Assembly: GCA_027037575.1 (NCBI GenBank)
Contig: JALVZP010000216.1
Location: 1 to 7,908 of the forward strand
Reading direction: 5' to 3'
Origin: Desulfobacterales bacterium
Lineage (GTDB): Bacteria; Desulfobacterota; DSM-4660; Desulfatiglandales; JALVZP01
Length of the DNA: 7,908 nucleotides
Part shown: positions 6,066-7,908 of the stretch, piece by piece
How positions within the stretch are numbered: the first letter of the stretch is position 1
How the letters are laid out: each line of letters opens with the position of its first letter
Notes under the pieces: model-generated
The model's input: the letters and a program-made list of their open reading frames with translations, nothing else
What the model was told of the DNA's origin: nothing
The model's database searches: none
Position numbers and translations under genes: made by a program

Positions 6066-7908
6066 ATGGAAAAGAAGAGGCCAACCCAGATAATAACTAC
6101 GCATGTGAATGCAGACTTTGATGCTCTTTCCTCCATGCTTGCTGCTAAAAAGATATATCCAGATGCAGAGATTGTATTTCCTGGATCACAGGAAAAGGGA
6201 ATAAGAAATTTCCTGCTTCATTCTGCTTCTTATGTATTTAATTTTTCAAGGATGAAAGAGATAGAATTAGATAATCTTAAAAGACTCATTATTGTGGATA
6301 CAAGGCAAAAGAGCAGGATAGGAAGATTTGTGGAAGTATTAGAAAAAAAAGATGTAGAGATCTATATATATGATCATCATCCTCCATCAGAGGATGATAT
6401 AAAGGGAGATCTGGAAGTAATAAAGATGGTTGGAGCGAATACTACCATTATGGTTCAGATATTAAGAGAGAAAGGAATAAAGATAACCCCTGATGAAGCA
6501 ACTATCATGTGTCTTGGAATACATGAAGATACTGGCTCTTTTACATTTTCTTCCACAACTCCAGAGGACTATGAAGCTGCTGCCTGGCTTGCATCTCAAG
6601 GAGCAGATCATAATCTTATCTCAAGTATGCTGACAAGGGAATTCACAGCAGATCAGATCTCACTCCTGAATGAACTTATCCAGTCTGCAAAAAGATATAG
6701 TATAGATGGGATAGATGTCCTTATCTGTAGATTAATAAGAGATGAATATATAGGGGACTTTGCTGTCCTTGTCCATAAGCTTATGGATATAGAAGATATG
6801 GATGTTATATTCGCATTGGCTCAGATGGGAGACAGAATCTATGTGGTCGCAAGAAGCAGGACAGATTCTGTAAACACATTGGAAATAATAAAGAGATTTG
6901 GTGGGGGAGGCCATCCATTTGCATCCTCTGCGAGCATAAAAGGTCTTACTATAAATCAGGTGGAAGATTTACTTATCCAGGCACTAAGAGAGCAGATAGA
7001 GGCAAAGATAAAGAAGGCAAAGGATATAATGTCCTTTCCTGTTATAACCATCTCCTCTGATGAGACTCTTAAGAAGGCAGAAGAGCTGATGAATAAATTT
7101 AATATAAATGTCCTCCTTGTCATGGAAAAGGGAAAGCTTCTTGGATATATAACAAGGCAGGTTGTAGATAAGGCAAGATTCTTCCACTTAGAGGATAGAA
7201 AAGTAAAGGAATATACAAATATAGAATTTCCCACAGTTGATCCTGACGCATCTGTAAGAGAGGTCCAGGAGATCATATTGAGGGACAGGGTAAGGGTCCT
7301 GCCAGTTGTAAAGGATGGAAAGGTATTAGGCGTTATTACCAGGACAGACATCATGAATCTATTCTTTGAGGAACCTCATCTATATCCCTTGGTAAAAGAA
7401 AGGGAGTATGCACTTCAAAAGGATATGAGGAAGATACTTGGAGAAAGGCTATCAGGGGATATACTTGGTCTTTTAAAAGAGTTTGGAAGGATTGCAGATC
7501 TTCTTGGATATAATGCATATCTTGTGGGTGGATTCGTAAGGGATCTTATCTTAAATAGGGAAAATCTGGATATTGATATTGTTATAGAAGGAGATGGATT
7601 AAGGTTTGCAAAGGAGTTTTCTAAGAAACATAAAGTGAAGGTAAATGTTCATAAGAGATTTAGGACAGCATATCTCATATTTCCTGATGGGTTTAAGATA
7701 GATGTTGCAACTGCAAGGATGGAATATTATGAATCGCCAGGTGCAATGCCTGTTGTAAAGAAAAGCTCTTTAAAGATGGACCTCTATAGAAGAGACTTTA
7801 CCATAAATACACTTGCCATAAAGCTGAATGAAAAGGAATTCGGAACGCTTATAGACTACTTTAATGGGATGAGGGATATAAAGGACAAAGTAATAAGGGT
7901 CCTTCACA
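6066..7908 (+). CDS. DHH phosphoesterase - CBS pair - class II tRNA nucleotidyltransferase fusion (3' end outside window)
   Basis: An open frame of 614 codons continues past the window. Domain order: DHH phosphoesterase (about 1-190; NADFDAL at 15-21, Asp78 in IVDTR, Asp103-His104-His105, HEDTG at 153-157), DHHA1-type region with GGGGHPFASS (279-288), two CBS motifs (about 317-372 and 380-432), then a class II polymerase-beta-type nucleotidyltransferase head. The head shows LVGGFVRDLIL (486-496), metal-binding Asp502/Asp504 in LDIDIV, ARMEYYESPGAMP (550-562) and RRDFTINTLAI (575-585). Such long fusions occur in Aquifex, cyanobacteria and delta-type bacteria, some being A-adding or CCA-adding enzymes that build the tRNA 3' end. 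The nucleotide-selecting EDxxR part is beyond the window, so CCA-, CC-, A- or poly(A)-adding activity cannot be decided. ATG 6066 is the only usable start (an upstream stop lies at 6045) and has no Shine-Dalgarno. Confidence 0.92.
   Translation, partial: MEKKRPTQIITTHVNADFDALSSMLAAKKIYPDAEIVFPGSQEKGIRNFLLHSASYVFNFSRMKEIELDNLKRLIIVDTRQKSRIGRFVEVLEKKDVEIYIYDHHPPSEDDIKGDLEVIKMVGANTTIMVQILREKGIKITPDEATIMCLGIHEDTGSFTFSSTTPEDYEAAAWLASQGADHNLISSMLTREFTADQISLLNELIQSAKRYSIDGIDVLICRLIRDEYIGDFAVLVHKLMDIEDMDVIFALAQMGDRIYVVARSRTDSVNTLEIIKRFGGGGHPFASSASIKGLTINQVEDLLIQALREQIEAKIKKAKDIMSFPVITISSDETLKKAEELMNKFNINVLLVMEKGKLLGYITRQVVDKARFFHLEDRKVKEYTNIEFPTVDPDASVREVQEIILRDRVRVLPVVKDGKVLGVITRTDIMNLFFEEPHLYPLVKEREYALQKDMRKILGERLSGDILGLLKEFGRIADLLGYNAYLVGGFVRDLILNRENLDIDIVIEGDGLRFAKEFSKKHKVKVNVHKRFRTAYLIFPDGFKIDVATARMEYYESPGAMPVVKKSSLKMDLYRRDFTINTLAIKLNEKEFGTLIDYFNGMRDIKDKVIRVLH
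6376..6398. repeat. Perfect 9-bp inverted repeat inside the DHH coding region
   Basis: ATCATCCTC (6376-6384) and GAGGATGAT (6390-6398) flank a 5-nt spacer, within and just after the codons for the DHH motif. It could fold as an mRNA hairpin. Codons for the His, Pro and Asp-rich motif may produce it by chance. Confidence 0.4.

Noticed and set aside
6956..7354. A 132-codon open frame on the minus strand, plus others at 6732-6914 and 6984-7187
   Set aside because: They lie wholly inside the DHH-CBS coding region in antisense, have no recognisable domain, and are low-complexity Ser/Phe/Leu-rich.
1..7908. CRISPR arrays, insertion sequences, tRNA or rRNA genes
   Set aside because: I saw no spaced direct repeats, transposase motifs, or tRNA/rRNA sequence; nearly all bases are explained by protein genes.

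Overview
The window is bacterial, AT-rich, densely packed chromosomal DNA. Arg is mostly AGA/AGG and Ile mostly ATA. Together with the gene content (CheX-type chemotaxis, an HD-GYP protein, a short C4 DksA and a DHH-CBS-tRNA nucleotidyltransferase fusion), this suggests a motile, probably anaerobic and possibly thermophilic bacterium of the former Deltaproteobacteria, Thermodesulfobacteria or Nitrospirota. This placement is inference; no marker gene fixes the taxon. I see no mobile element, CRISPR array, rRNA or tRNA.

Layout. (1) Bases 1-1450, + strand: the end of cheB (receptor methylesterase) followed 3 nt later by cheR (receptor methyltransferase). (2) Bases 1418-5475, - strand: a tight operon read right to left. 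It contains a PAS-GAF-GAF-HD-GYP protein, cheX, cheY, and a protein joining a CheC/CheX-like domain to a CBS pair through an acidic linker. A good sigma-70-type promoter precedes it at 5530-5557. The last gene runs 33 bp into the 3' end of cheR in convergent orientation. (3) Bases 5642-7908, + strand: a dksA-family gene divergent from the operon, a rho-independent terminator, then the first 614 codons of a DHH-CBS-CBS-tRNA nucleotidyltransferase fusion that runs off the window. No gene-free stretch exceeds about 170 bases.

How the genes may work together. CheR and CheB add and remove methyl groups on chemoreceptors. CheY is the diffusible output regulator and CheX is its likely phosphatase. 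The HD-GYP protein probably degrades cyclic di-GMP in response to a PAS/GAF signal, linking motility with the sessile lifestyle. The CheC-like/CBS fusion is the least conventional part: it has the acidic/amide phosphatase signature next to a module that in other proteins binds adenine nucleotides, so it could tie CheY-P turnover to cell energy state. The dksA plus nucleotidyltransferase pair is a separate housekeeping module (stringent response, tRNA 3' end), loosely like the dksA-gluQ-pcnB neighbourhood of E. coli.

The families are mostly recognisable. The points worth a second look are the CheC-like/CBS fusion, a substituted SAM-site residue in CheR, the convergent gene overlap, and the terminator lying against the start codon of the nucleotidyltransferase fusion.
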